The notes below the pieces were generated by a model. The model searched no databases, was not told the origin of the DNA, and was given only the letters and a program-made list of their open reading frames with translations. DNA of 42,015 nt. Source: an uncultured bacterium (GTDB lineage: Bacteria > Myxococcota_A > Bradymonadia > Bradymonadales > Bradymonadaceae). Shown here one piece after another: positions 27,498 to 35,481 of this stretch. The stretch spans positions 1 through 42,015 of the forward strand of contig CALJNB010000037.1 in assembly GCA_937981985.1 (NCBI GenBank), read 5' to 3'. How positions within the stretch are numbered: position 1 is the stretch's first letter; each line of letters starts with the position of its first letter. A program made the translations under genes and the position numbers.

Positions 27498-28101
27498 CTA
27501 TGGACAGTTTTGTGGGCTCGCTTTTGGGTTGGACATTATCGGCGACCGATGGAATATGCTCATCGTGCGCAATCTTATTTTGGGACCGCAGCGGTGGAAA
27601 GAGATGCGCTTTAATTTACCGGGTATTGCAAAAAACCTACTTTCCAAACGACTGAAGGACCTGACGGATGCTGGGGTCATTGTTTCGGATAAGGAAACCT
27701 ATGCCTTAACCGAAAAGGGCAGGGAACTGGAGCCGATTATTTTTGGAATTGCACGTTGGGGCGAGACCCACTTTATTCCACCAAAGGGCGTGGGCCATGA
27801 AAAACGAAAACGTTTTTTTTATACCTCTTTGAGAAGAAAGATGCTCACATCTAAAAATGAAGCAACGGTTTTGTTGAGGGTAGACCAAGACATTCTGGTT
27901 GCCTCGCTTGGTCCCACGCCAACCTTAGTTCAGGTTAATGAGGGTGTGCTTTGTGACTCGGAATTGGCAACGGATTTTTCGACTTTTAGCACGCTCATTT
28001 TCTCAGATAAAAATTGGAAAGAATTTGAGCTGTCTGGAAAAGTAAAGGTTAAGGGATCTCGCCGAGCGGCAAACGAGCTCATGAGGGTACTTTACTTCTA
28101 G
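27490..28101 (+). CDS. HxlR-family transcriptional regulator with extra C-terminal domain
   Basis: 203 aa from ATG 27490. Residues 1-95 are the HxlR winged helix: CGLAFGLDIIGDRWNMLIVRNLILGPQRWKEMR, FNLPGIAKNLLSKRLKDLTDAGVI and YALTEKGRELEP. Cys8 sits where redox-sensing HxlR proteins such as YodB and HypR carry their reactive Cys, so thiol or electrophile sensing is possible. About 100 further residues, absent in the minimal family, resemble an SCP2-like domain in length and pattern. The ATG overlaps the membrane protein stop (ATGCGTAG), preferred to GTG 27478. The paired palindromes upstream of the operon suggest autoregulation. Confidence 0.92.
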   Translation: MRSYGQFCGLAFGLDIIGDRWNMLIVRNLILGPQRWKEMRFNLPGIAKNLLSKRLKDLTDAGVIVSDKETYALTEKGRELEPIIFGIARWGETHFIPPKGVGHEKRKRFFYTSLRRKMLTSKNEATVLLRVDQDILVASLGPTPTLVQVNEGVLCDSELATDFSTFSTLIFSDKNWKEFELSGKVKVKGSRRAANELMRVLYF

Positions 28102-28220
28102 TTCGTTCTTTTGGTCTTGAAATCGGTTGTCAGTATTTCTTCGAATAGAATGGTGTAATCCTGGGCAGACGTTCCAATTCCTGAAACCGAACTGTTGTGC
28201 TGACCGGCGAATCTTTTGTC

Positions 28221-28247
28221 GATGAAGATTTCGAATTAGTCTTCATC
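28221..28247 (-). terminator. Hairpin after the possible small minus-strand ORF
   Basis: GATGAAGA and TCTTCATC pair across an 11-nt loop. On the minus strand it begins at the stop codon of the 46-aa frame; no T-run follows, so termination is uncertain. Confidence 0.3.
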
Positions 28248-28386
28248 AGATCTTGACGGGCGGGCGTTTCCGAGACCATTCGGGAGTAGCTTTATATTCG
28301 ACGAACTTTGTTTCCCGATGAGATATCGTAGCTTGGACACCGTCCAAAATGTCGTCCTCGCGTTCGGCGGGTGTTATTACCGTCAT
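28246..28386 (-). CDS. Possible 46-aa protein, unknown
   Basis: Reading from ATG 28386 to TGA gives 46 residues with a protein-like charged composition: MTVITPAEREDDILDGVQ, then SHRETKFVEYKATPEWSRK and a final PPVKI. There is no Shine-Dalgarno and no relative that I recognise. The hairpin at its stop is mild support. It may be a true small gene, the remnant of a longer one, or chance. Confidence 0.3.
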   Translation of the reverse strand: MTVITPAEREDDILDGVQATISHRETKFVEYKATPEWSRKRPPVKI

Positions 28387-28460
28387 CGATATTCAGATTT
28401 TAGGGTGTCGAATTCATTTTCGTGTCTACGTTCCTTTTTGAACTTACCGAAGGAAAAATA

Positions 28461-29309
28461 ATGACAGACCGAACCTACGAACCACCCAAAGTATGGACTT
28501 GGAATACCGAAAATGGCGGAAAATTCGCGAGTACCAATCGCCCGATATCGGGCTCGACTCATGAAGCGGAACTTCCCGCGGGGGACAATCCCTTTCAGCT
28601 TTATTCTCTAGCGACGCCAAATGGTGTTAAAGTAACCATTATGTTCGAGGAGTTGTTGGAGTTGGGAATTAGCGAGGCTGAATATGATGCTTACCTCATT
28701 GACATCGGCGAGGGAGATCAATTTGGGAGTGGTTTTGTTGATGTGAATCCGAATTCTAAAATCCCTGCTCTTTTGGACACGACTACAACAACACCTACTC
28801 GTGTTTTTGAATCGGGTTCGATTCTTTTATATTTAGCGAACCGCTTCAACGCATTTCTACCTGAGGATACCGCAAAACGTACGGAGAGCTTAAACTGGTT
28901 GTTTTGGCAGATGGGAAGTGCCCCCTATTTAGGTGGTGGTTTTGGACATTTTTATGCCTACGCGCCATTTAAGATGGAATATCCCATCGATAGATTCAGT
29001 ATGGAGGCCAAACGACAGTTGGATGTGCTAGATAAGCAGCTGGCAGAAAACGAATATATCGCCGGTGATGCATATACGATAGCCGATATCGCGATTTGGC
29101 CTTGGTATGGTGCATTGGTACTTGGTCGGATTTATGATGCGGCTGAATTCTTGAACGTGGAATCGTATAAAAATGTAGTCGCTTGGGCTAAAAAGATAGA
29201 TGAGCGGCCGGCGGTCCGGAGAGGAAAGAGGGTAAATCGGGTTTGGGGTGAAGAAAGTGAACAAATGCGAGAACGTCATTCTGCCTCAGATTTTGAAGTC
29301 AAACCCTAA
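28461..29309 (+). CDS. yghU: YghU-type glutathione transferase (disulfide-bond reductase)
   Basis: 282 aa. It follows E. coli YghU along its length: TYEPPKVWTWN, RPISGSTHE, LYSLATPNGVKVTIM, VNPNSKIPALLD, VFESGSILLYLANRF, GGGFGHFYAYAPFKMEY and a tail ending ERHSASDFE. YghU binds two glutathiones and acts as a disulfide-bond reductase; the TPNG Asn segment that contacts glutathione is kept. AAGGA 6 nt before ATG 28461 sets the start; a longer frame from 28422 is rejected. The very close match to an enterobacterial protein, in a genome otherwise unlike E. coli, hints at horizontal transfer. It is monocistronic. Confidence 0.95.
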   Translation: MTDRTYEPPKVWTWNTENGGKFASTNRPISGSTHEAELPAGDNPFQLYSLATPNGVKVTIMFEELLELGISEAEYDAYLIDIGEGDQFGSGFVDVNPNSKIPALLDTTTTTPTRVFESGSILLYLANRFNAFLPEDTAKRTESLNWLFWQMGSAPYLGGGFGHFYAYAPFKMEYPIDRFSMEAKRQLDVLDKQLAENEYIAGDAYTIADIAIWPWYGALVLGRIYDAAEFLNVESYKNVVAWAKKIDERPAVRRGKRVNRVWGEESEQMRERHSASDFEVKP

Positions 29310-29484
29310 TTGCCCAAAGTTTAATCGGTTTTGATCAAGTTTTAAAGCGCTAACCTTAATAAAGCCCGTAAAAATGAAAATATATTATTACCCATTTTTA
29401 CGCATTTTTTTGATTTGAGATGTGATGTACCCGAACGATTAAGCCATATGTTGCTGTTTTTGGCAGATTTCGGTCCTTCTTAAC

Positions 29485-29507
29485 AAAGAAAGTTAATTTC
29501 TTTTTAT
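29485..29507 (+). terminator. AT-rich hairpin with T-run downstream of yghU
   Basis: AAAGAAA pairs with TTTCTTT over a 5-nt loop and is followed by a short T-rich stretch. The stem is weak (one G:C pair), so it is a poor candidate for the yghU terminator. Confidence 0.25.
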
Positions 29508-29529
29508 AGCCAAATAACGTGGTTAGACG

Positions 29530-29558
29530 TTGATTTACAAAAAGATATGCTTTATTAA
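29530..29558 (+). promoter_or_regulatory. Predicted cold-shock gene promoter
   Basis: TTGATT, a 17-nt spacer and TATTAA. Transcription from here would give a leader of about 70 nt. The remaining part of the 324-nt gap from 29310 is AT-rich and holds no other feature I can support except the weak hairpin near 29485. Confidence 0.45.
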
Positions 29559-29633
29559 TGCGGTGTTCAATCTATGGTGCCGCTGTGGTGTCGCAAGATA
29601 GGACGAGAATAACTAGAATAAAGGTTCAAAAGA

Positions 29634-29837
29634 ATGGAAACAGGTACAGTAAAGTGGTTCAACGACGATAAAGGCTTCGGCTTCATTACTCCAGATAACG
29701 GAAACAAAGATCTCTTTGTACATCACTCCGAAATCAAAGGCGGTGGATTCAAAACTCTAGCAGAAGGCGCTAAAGTTGAATTTGAAGTTGGAGAAGGTCA
29801 GAAAGGACCATGTGCTACTAACGTAACAACCGTATAA
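29634..29837 (+). CDS. Cold-shock domain protein
   Basis: 67 aa, a single CspA-type OB fold that binds single-stranded RNA and DNA as a chaperone. RNP1 is KGFGFITPD near 13 and RNP2 LFVHHSEI near 27; [26 protein letters not shown] complete the fold. AAGG lies 9 nt before the ATG. A predicted promoter and leader precede it and a strong hairpin follows. Which paralogue (cold-induced or constitutive) it is cannot be told. Confidence 0.96.
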   Translation: METGTVKWFNDDKGFGFITPDNGNKDLFVHHSEIKGGGFKTLAEGAKVEFEVGEGQKGPCATNVTTV

Positions 29838-29846
29838 AAATGTTGT

Positions 29847-29870
29847 AAGCATCCTCAATCGAGGATGCTT
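29847..29870 (+). terminator. Hairpin downstream of the cold-shock gene
   Basis: AAGCATCCTC pairs perfectly with GAGGATGCTT around an AATC loop, 9 nt after the stop. No clear T-run follows, so it may act as a terminator or as a 3' stabiliser. Confidence 0.65.
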
Positions 29871-30020
29871 GACTCAACTCGAGATTATCATTCCTGATAA
29901 TTACGATATTTAATAAAACAGCTTGAAAGGGGCGAATTTAATTCAAACTTTGCAGTTAAAGTAGTTTCAATGCTTTTTGATATGCGAAAAAATACGTCCA
30001 GAAATTTCGGCTCTTTGGGA

Positions 30021-31346
30021 TCAGTTCCCATTCTTTTTCTCGTCATGTTCCACTTCCAAAGTATGTTGGGCTGCGGATTGGAAATCAAAGATGCTTCCTT
30101 CTTGCCCCGCGTCATATTGCGATGCTGCTATAGATTGCAGCTCTTCTAGAAGGCTCGTTCGTTCACGAAAGCTCAAGGGGCCGGTTAGGAGGGTTGTATC
30201 AATTTCGAATGGGTATTTAAACCTTCGTTTGTCTTCTAGCTCAAGTAGGGTTTCAATGGAAAATTGGTGTTTTGATTTAAAGAGCCAGCCTTTTTCGATG
30301 TCGATGTTTTGCCCAGAGAATTTGAACGAGGTATTCGTTGATTTCGTTGCTAAATAAACAAGCAGGACCAATGCCGGAAAGAGGATGAAAACGTTGAAAA
30401 TGTACAGAAGGGTTAACGTCACAACGCCTGCGCCGACCATCATCGCTACCCCTGTGAGCGACTTGGGATCGAAGGAGACACCATAACCTCTAGCGAGCAC
30501 CGTTTTGTTGTCTATCTTTTTGACGACTAGCGAAGTGCTGCCTGTCTTTGGAATCAAGGAGGCAGGCGGTGCTGTACGGTTCATACCTTTGAGTGCGTCT
30601 TCGGCTTTTGGAAACCGATTTTCTGGATGAGGCTCACTCAGTTTATTTATGAATGCGCGAAATTCATCGCTCAATGGAATCGTTGCTGCCTCCTCCCACT
30701 GAACTTTCATTCTTTTCTTTGGTAAATCATCGGGATGGGTTCGGGTTATCATTTGGATCAGCGTCATGCCCAACCCATAAAGATCGCTCGACATATCGGC
30801 TCTTCCCATGAGTTGTTCCGGGGCCATATAACCACTTGTCCCGGCGACCGTTGAACCACCTACACGACTTGGAACAACATGACGCACCGAACCGAAATCA
30901 ATGATCCACAGATGAGCCCCATCAAGTATGATATTCGCTGGCTTCAAATCACGATGCAATAGGGGAGGGCTGTATTTTTGTAGATAGACGAGCGTCTCAA
31001 GTACCTGCTCGGCAATTTTTTTTAAACGCTGTTCTGAGAAGGAGCTCGCCAAAGTCGATTCAATAGTATGCCCGTTTACTTTTTCTTGAACGATATGCCA
31101 TCGTTTGGAATTCTCGTGGGTATCGGAAATAAAACGAATGAACTCGGGGATAGAGGCGTGGGAAAGTTGTTGTAGGGTATTTATTTCACGCTCGAAGAGT
31201 TCGATTCCTTTCCAATCATCAACACGTTTTAGTTCCAGCGTTTTAACGACCACCTCACGGCCATCGGGAATGGAGCGTCCGATCCAGGTCGTCGCCTGAC
31301 CGTGTGCAAGATGGGAAATATATTCGTAGCCATCCGGTGGATACAT
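30021..31346 (-). CDS. Membrane-anchored Ser/Thr protein kinase, paralogue
   Basis: 441 aa from ATG 31346, chosen over TTG 31361 because MYPPDGYEYISHL then lines up with the first residues of the paralogue at 23387-24685 (MEHPPKGFKYISRL). Kinase domain about 5-265: a Gly loop reading LAHGQATTW, with one glycine replaced by His; Lys in VVVKTLEL; LLHRDLKPANII; IIDFGSVRH; GTSGYMAPEQLMGRAD. Two adjacent hydrophobic helices lie near 300-340, then about 100 cytosolic residues. Unlike its paralogue it has no partner kinase gene. It lies 262 nt after polA, so probably has its own promoter, near a short palindrome (31383-31398). Confidence 0.92.
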   Translation of the reverse strand: MYPPDGYEYISHLAHGQATTWIGRSIPDGREVVVKTLELKRVDDWKGIELFEREINTLQQLSHASIPEFIRFISDTHENSKRWHIVQEKVNGHTIESTLASSFSEQRLKKIAEQVLETLVYLQKYSPPLLHRDLKPANIILDGAHLWIIDFGSVRHVVPSRVGGSTVAGTSGYMAPEQLMGRADMSSDLYGLGMTLIQMITRTHPDDLPKKRMKVQWEEAATIPLSDEFRAFINKLSEPHPENRFPKAEDALKGMNRTAPPASLIPKTGSTSLVVKKIDNKTVLARGYGVSFDPKSLTGVAMMVGAGVVTLTLLYIFNVFILFPALVLLVYLATKSTNTSFKFSGQNIDIEKGWLFKSKHQFSIETLLELEDKRRFKYPFEIDTTLLTGPLSFRERTSLLEELQSIAASQYDAGQEGSIFDFQSAAQHTLEVEHDEKKNGN

Positions 31347-31382
31347 AGGAGTTCTCAACAAAAGCGATATAGGCTGACCTCA

Positions 31383-31398
31383 ACAATATCATTATTGT
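31383..31398. promoter_or_regulatory. Palindrome ACAATA-N4-TATTGT upstream of the kinase
   Basis: A perfect 6-bp inverted repeat with a 4-nt centre, 37-52 nt before the start codon. It is suitably placed for an operator; unproven. Confidence 0.3.
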
Positions 31399-31608
31399 GG
31401 ATGCCTTCACATAACAAACTGTTTAGGACGGCATCGAACTAGCCGTCTTGTTCGAAACGTCATTAAGAAGCGTTTTTTTTTTTGTAATTTGGACGGTTAG
31501 GTTTTTGAAATGCTAAGCCTTTGTCGTTTGAGTCTATAAAATCGCTTTTCGGGTTTTTCTTGATGATTTTGCGGCGAAAGCGAAAGGTTTAAAGCTGCTT
31601 CGGGAGAA

Positions 31609-34242
31609 TCAGTGGGCTTCAGCCCAGCTTTGACCTGTCCCGATATCCACTTTAAGAGGAACAGAGAGCTTCACGCTTTCGCCTGGGTTCTCCATGCACT
31701 CTCGGATGATTTTAAGCGATTGTTCACATTCTTCGGGGAGCGCTTCGAATAATAATTCATCGTGAATTTGAACCATCATTTTTGTTTTCAGGTTTGCCTT
31801 TTTAAATTCGTTTGCAATTTTAATCATCGCTATTTTGCAAATGTCGGCGGCAGAACCTTGTATCGGCGTATTTGCGGCAACGCGCTCTCCATAGGCTTTG
31901 TCCATGAAGTTATTACTTCTAAGTTCGGGAATATATCGCCGTCTTCCGATGATGGTCTCCACGTATCCGTCTATCGTCGCGTCATTAACTGTTTCATGGA
32001 TCCAACTTTTAACCTCTGAATAGACTTCAAAATAGCGTTCGATCATCGCTTTGGCTTCTTTTCTGGGGATCCCTATCTGGCGACCCAGGGCAGTTGCCCC
32101 TTGGCCGTAAACCGTAGCAAAGTTTACTGTTTTCCCGATGTTGCGTTGTTCTCTGTTTACATCCGATTCTTTGACATTAAATATTCTCGCCGCGGTTTGG
32201 GTGTGTAAGTCCAGATCTTCGTTGAATGCACGTATGAGTTCGGGGTCTTCTGAAATGTGGGCTAGAACCCGTAGTTCGATCTGGCTCCAATCTGCTGAAA
32301 TGAATACCCATCCATCTTCTGGGACGAAAGCCTCCCGGATCCTTATCCCATCTTCACCACGAATGGGAGTACGCTGTAAGTCAGGTTGGGTCGTGATAAG
32401 TCGGCCTGATTGACCTGCAGTTTGCTGAAAGGTCGCGTGGATGCGGTTTGAGTCTGGTTGAGCGGCTTCGCGCAATACTTTGGTATATGTGTTTACCAAT
32501 TTTGCTAAGGTTCGCCATCGTAGGACCAGTTTCGCGATGTCGTGTTTTGGGGCCAGTCGTTCCATGACTTCAGCATTGGTTGAATAGCCGGTTTTAGTCT
32601 TTTTTATTACGGGAAGGCCGAGTTCTTCGAATAAAACAACGGAGAGTTGCTTTGGAGAGGCGATATTAAACTTATGGCCGGCTAAGGCATGGATTTCATC
32701 TTTAATGATGTCTCTACGTTCGCTGAATTCGAGTTCGGCCTCTTTTAAATTATTAGGGTCAATTTTTACCCCAACAAATTGCATCTCAGCTAGGACGGAT
32801 GAAAGCGGCATGTCCAGCGTTTCAAGAATTTTTCGATGTCCTTCAGCCTCCAAACGTTCTGAAAGAATCGGGGCTGATTTTGCGATTGCAGCCGCCATAT
32901 GACAGGCCCAATTTCCGATTTTGTTGACGGGCAAATTACTCAGCAGTTCTATGGTTTTTCCGGCGCCCACGAGTGCCTTTTCTGGAGTAAGATTGGTTTG
33001 CAGATATTCCTTAGAGATACCGTCCAGTGCGTGAGGAATGATTTTTGTGGGGTTGATGAGAAAGGAGGCGCATTGGACATCGAACGTCACGTTATCGAGC
33101 ACGATGTCGATTTGTTTTAGGGCGGTCAAAGAATCTCGTTCATTCCAAACTATCTTGGGTGCTTTTGACGAGAGGTACTTGTAGATATCGGATTTGTTTT
33201 TTGGTGTGTTCGAAAAATACCATGCTTTACCGTCGGCGTGAGCGATAGAGATTCCAAGTAGGGCGACTTTAGGTTGATTGTCAAAGATTGGGAATAGCGC
33301 GTGTTCTTTTTTTGTAATCGAGTTTAGTATTTTTTTGAAGTCCCCAGTTTTGACGATAGTGAATTTCTTCGCATCGATGACGCCGGACTTGGCGGCTTTG
33401 TTTCCGAGTAAGGAGTTGAATTCCAATTCCTTGTAGACGGCATTAACTTTTTCTTCGTCCGGCGGGACGATGCACAGATCGTCGATGCTTTTTTCCAGTT
33501 CTACATCACATTTTATGGTAGCCAACTCTTGGGACATTATTGCTTGTTCTCTAAATTCGACCAGATTCTTTTGCTGACGACCTTTTAATTGGTCGGTGCT
33601 TTCGAGTAGAATCTCTAAAGTCGAAAATTTCTCCAAGAGTTGTGCGGCGCCTTTAGCACCAATTCCGGGGACGCCTGGTATATTGTCGGCTTTATCTCCT
33701 AACAACGCGAGGTAGTCGATGAACTGATGTGTGGGCACTCCCCACTTCTTCTTCACTAACTCCACGTCATAAGTGATGTCGCGCATGGTATCGATCATAC
33801 GCACGTCGGGACCGATGAGTTGCGCAAAATCTTTATCGGACGAGATGATCCAAACTTCATGACCAGCGTCTAATGCCTGCTTGGTCAATGTACCGATAAC
33901 ATCGTCTGCCTCTACCCCCGGAGTTCTAATTACGGGGAAGTCATGGGCGAGCACGAGTTTATCTATCCAGGGTAATTGTTCTTTTAGATCGGGATGCATT
34001 CGCGGGCGATGGGACTTATATTCCGGATATTTAATGTCTCTAAAAGTTTTGCCCGGGGCGTCAAAAACCATAGCCCCAAACTTAGGCATCTTCCCTTTTA
34101 GTATTTTGCGAAACATGAGTGCAAAACCGTAGATAGCGTTGGTATGTAGACCTTCTTGTGTTGTGAAACTTCCTGGGATCGCAAAAAAAGCGCGAAAGAT
34201 TAGTGAAGAACCATCAATGAGGACAACCCGATCTTTTGCCAT
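31609..34242 (-). CDS. polA: DNA polymerase I
   Basis: 877 aa from ATG 34242 (MAKDRVVLIDGSSL), since residues before it do not resemble PolA. The 5'-3' flap nuclease (about 1-290) is intact: GVEADDVIGTL, SSDKDFAQLIG and the helix-hairpin-helix GDKADNIPGVPGIG. The middle domain (about 300-470) has lost the 3'-5' exonuclease carboxylates: no DxE in the first strand (FPIFDNQP), WNERDSLTAL in motif II, and CHMAAA where AxEDAD is usual. The polymerase domain is intact: motif A ADWSQIELRV, motif B GKTVNFATVYGQG, motif C VQIHDELLFE. So it should replace RNA primers and fill gaps but not proofread, like the Taq and Bacillus enzymes. Confidence 0.97.
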   Translation of the reverse strand: MAKDRVVLIDGSSLIFRAFFAIPGSFTTQEGLHTNAIYGFALMFRKILKGKMPKFGAMVFDAPGKTFRDIKYPEYKSHRPRMHPDLKEQLPWIDKLVLAHDFPVIRTPGVEADDVIGTLTKQALDAGHEVWIISSDKDFAQLIGPDVRMIDTMRDITYDVELVKKKWGVPTHQFIDYLALLGDKADNIPGVPGIGAKGAAQLLEKFSTLEILLESTDQLKGRQQKNLVEFREQAIMSQELATIKCDVELEKSIDDLCIVPPDEEKVNAVYKELEFNSLLGNKAAKSGVIDAKKFTIVKTGDFKKILNSITKKEHALFPIFDNQPKVALLGISIAHADGKAWYFSNTPKNKSDIYKYLSSKAPKIVWNERDSLTALKQIDIVLDNVTFDVQCASFLINPTKIIPHALDGISKEYLQTNLTPEKALVGAGKTIELLSNLPVNKIGNWACHMAAAIAKSAPILSERLEAEGHRKILETLDMPLSSVLAEMQFVGVKIDPNNLKEAELEFSERRDIIKDEIHALAGHKFNIASPKQLSVVLFEELGLPVIKKTKTGYSTNAEVMERLAPKHDIAKLVLRWRTLAKLVNTYTKVLREAAQPDSNRIHATFQQTAGQSGRLITTQPDLQRTPIRGEDGIRIREAFVPEDGWVFISADWSQIELRVLAHISEDPELIRAFNEDLDLHTQTAARIFNVKESDVNREQRNIGKTVNFATVYGQGATALGRQIGIPRKEAKAMIERYFEVYSEVKSWIHETVNDATIDGYVETIIGRRRYIPELRSNNFMDKAYGERVAANTPIQGSAADICKIAMIKIANEFKKANLKTKMMVQIHDELLFEALPEECEQSLKIIRECMENPGESVKLSVPLKVDIGTGQSWAEAH

Positions 34243-34402
34243 ACGAATCTCGATTTCTAGTAGAAAAAAATAACATAAACGAGTCCTTCTTCGGAACAAA
34301 GACCGAAATACAAATGCATTCGAAAAGTTCCAATTCCCGGAACGTGCGTTTACTGGTACCTAGAAGAAACTATTGAAATTTCGTGCCTAGGCAACGAGTA
34401 GA

Positions 34403-35365
34403 ATGAACGTATTTATCGATAAATCACGGGTGATTGAAGGGGTCTCATTAGAGGATAAGATTGCGGGGATTTCACTAGAAACTCGGATGTTTCGCGCGAT
34501 CCAAAAAGCAGGAGACCAAATCGTTGCGACCCAAGAAGAGGCGCAGATGACGCTTGACTGGGCGACGGTCTATAGTTTTACAAGTCCGATGGTTGAAAAG
34601 TTTCGGATCGATGAACCCGCTGACCTAGAAGAAATCGAAGATCAATTGTGGGAGGGCTGTCGTAAGGACGTAGACGGTGTCATCTCTAGAAATCATAACC
34701 GACATATAAGCTTGTTCATCAGTCGACGTATCGCTCGTTTTCGAATATCCCCGAACTACATCTCTATTTTTACCTTCATCCTCGGAGTGTTGTCGGGAGT
34801 ATTTGCGTCTTTTGGCGATTTCACGTCCGTGTTTATCGCCGGGTGTATGTTTCAGAGCGCCAGCGTGATTGATGGTGTCGACGGCGAGCTTGCACGGGTC
34901 AAGTTGGAGTTTTCGGTTTTGGGGGAATGGTTGGACACGATTTCCGATGATTCTTCGGATGTGTTTTTTTACGCAGGATTAGGGATAGGCGCATTGAACG
35001 CAGGTTTCGAAGTAGGCCCGATAACGTCGTCAATATTCATGACCTTCGCGGCCGTTGCCGTGTTTGGGAAGTTATTATCGATGTTCCTTTATTATCGCGT
35101 TCTGATCAGGAAGAAGCGAGGTGACCTCTACGCTTTTGATTGGGATGAAGAATCGGATGGCCCAGTTAAGGGTTTCTCAGCGGTATTATCGAACCTACGA
35201 TATGTGACGAAAAATGACTTTATTGCGTTTTCAGCGCTAGTTCTCGCGGCGCTGGGCGTGGCTCCGCTTCTCGTTCTCGCCGCTGCGCCAGGGACTTTAA
35301 TCGTGTCTTTTTCGGTCGCCAGACAAATCCGAAAGAATCGTAAAGTTCGTGGAAATAATCTTTAA
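34403..35365 (+). CDS. CDP-alcohol phosphatidyltransferase, resembling the DIPP-synthase half of inositol-phosphate enzymes
   Basis: 320 aa. The family motif is complete near residues 156-180: D-G-x2-A-R-x8-G-x3-D-x3-D (DGELARV, then GEWLDTISD). About five to six transmembrane helices surround it. The segment just before the first helix (KDVDGVISRNHNRHISLFISRRIARFRISPNYIS) matches the start of the transferase half of bifunctional inositol-1-P cytidylyltransferase/di-myo-inositol-phosphate synthases. The N-terminal 100 residues are too short for the cytidylyltransferase half and show no GxGTR-like nucleotide loop, so that activity must come from another gene. The product (a phospholipid or a solute) is unknown. 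It is divergent from polA. Confidence 0.88.
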   Translation: MNVFIDKSRVIEGVSLEDKIAGISLETRMFRAIQKAGDQIVATQEEAQMTLDWATVYSFTSPMVEKFRIDEPADLEEIEDQLWEGCRKDVDGVISRNHNRHISLFISRRIARFRISPNYISIFTFILGVLSGVFASFGDFTSVFIAGCMFQSASVIDGVDGELARVKLEFSVLGEWLDTISDDSSDVFFYAGLGIGALNAGFEVGPITSSIFMTFAAVAVFGKLLSMFLYYRVLIRKKRGDLYAFDWDEESDGPVKGFSAVLSNLRYVTKNDFIAFSALVLAALGVAPLLVLAAAPGTLIVSFSVARQIRKNRKVRGNNL

Positions 35366-35481
35366 ATTATGTGAGATTAGCGTGCGAAACGAAACCGGAT
35401 TTGGCGTGGGCATACTTTTAATATTCCTCATCAAATCCCAACAGCAATATTACCCAGTTTAACTGTATCGTAGGAACGAAG

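Larger units (their letters stand above)
28102..28460. other. Gap between the HxlR gene and yghU
   Basis: Apart from a possible 46-aa frame on the minus strand and a hairpin just after its stop, this 359-nt stretch holds nothing I can name. AAGGA at its end is the yghU ribosome-binding site. Confidence 0.5.

Noticed and set aside
29884..29901. ATTATC-N6-GATAAT palindrome after the cold-shock gene
   Set aside because: It is AT-rich and lies between two gene ends, so neither an operator nor a terminator role is supported.
31427..31447. GACGGC/GCCGTC hairpin between polA and the kinase as a terminator or RNA gene
   Set aside because: The stem is short, the loop is 9 nt and no T-run follows on the minus strand, so there is too little to support a call.
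31473..31483. Run of 11 T as a terminator
   Set aside because: It reads as T only on the plus strand, where no gene ends; polA and the kinase run on the other strand.
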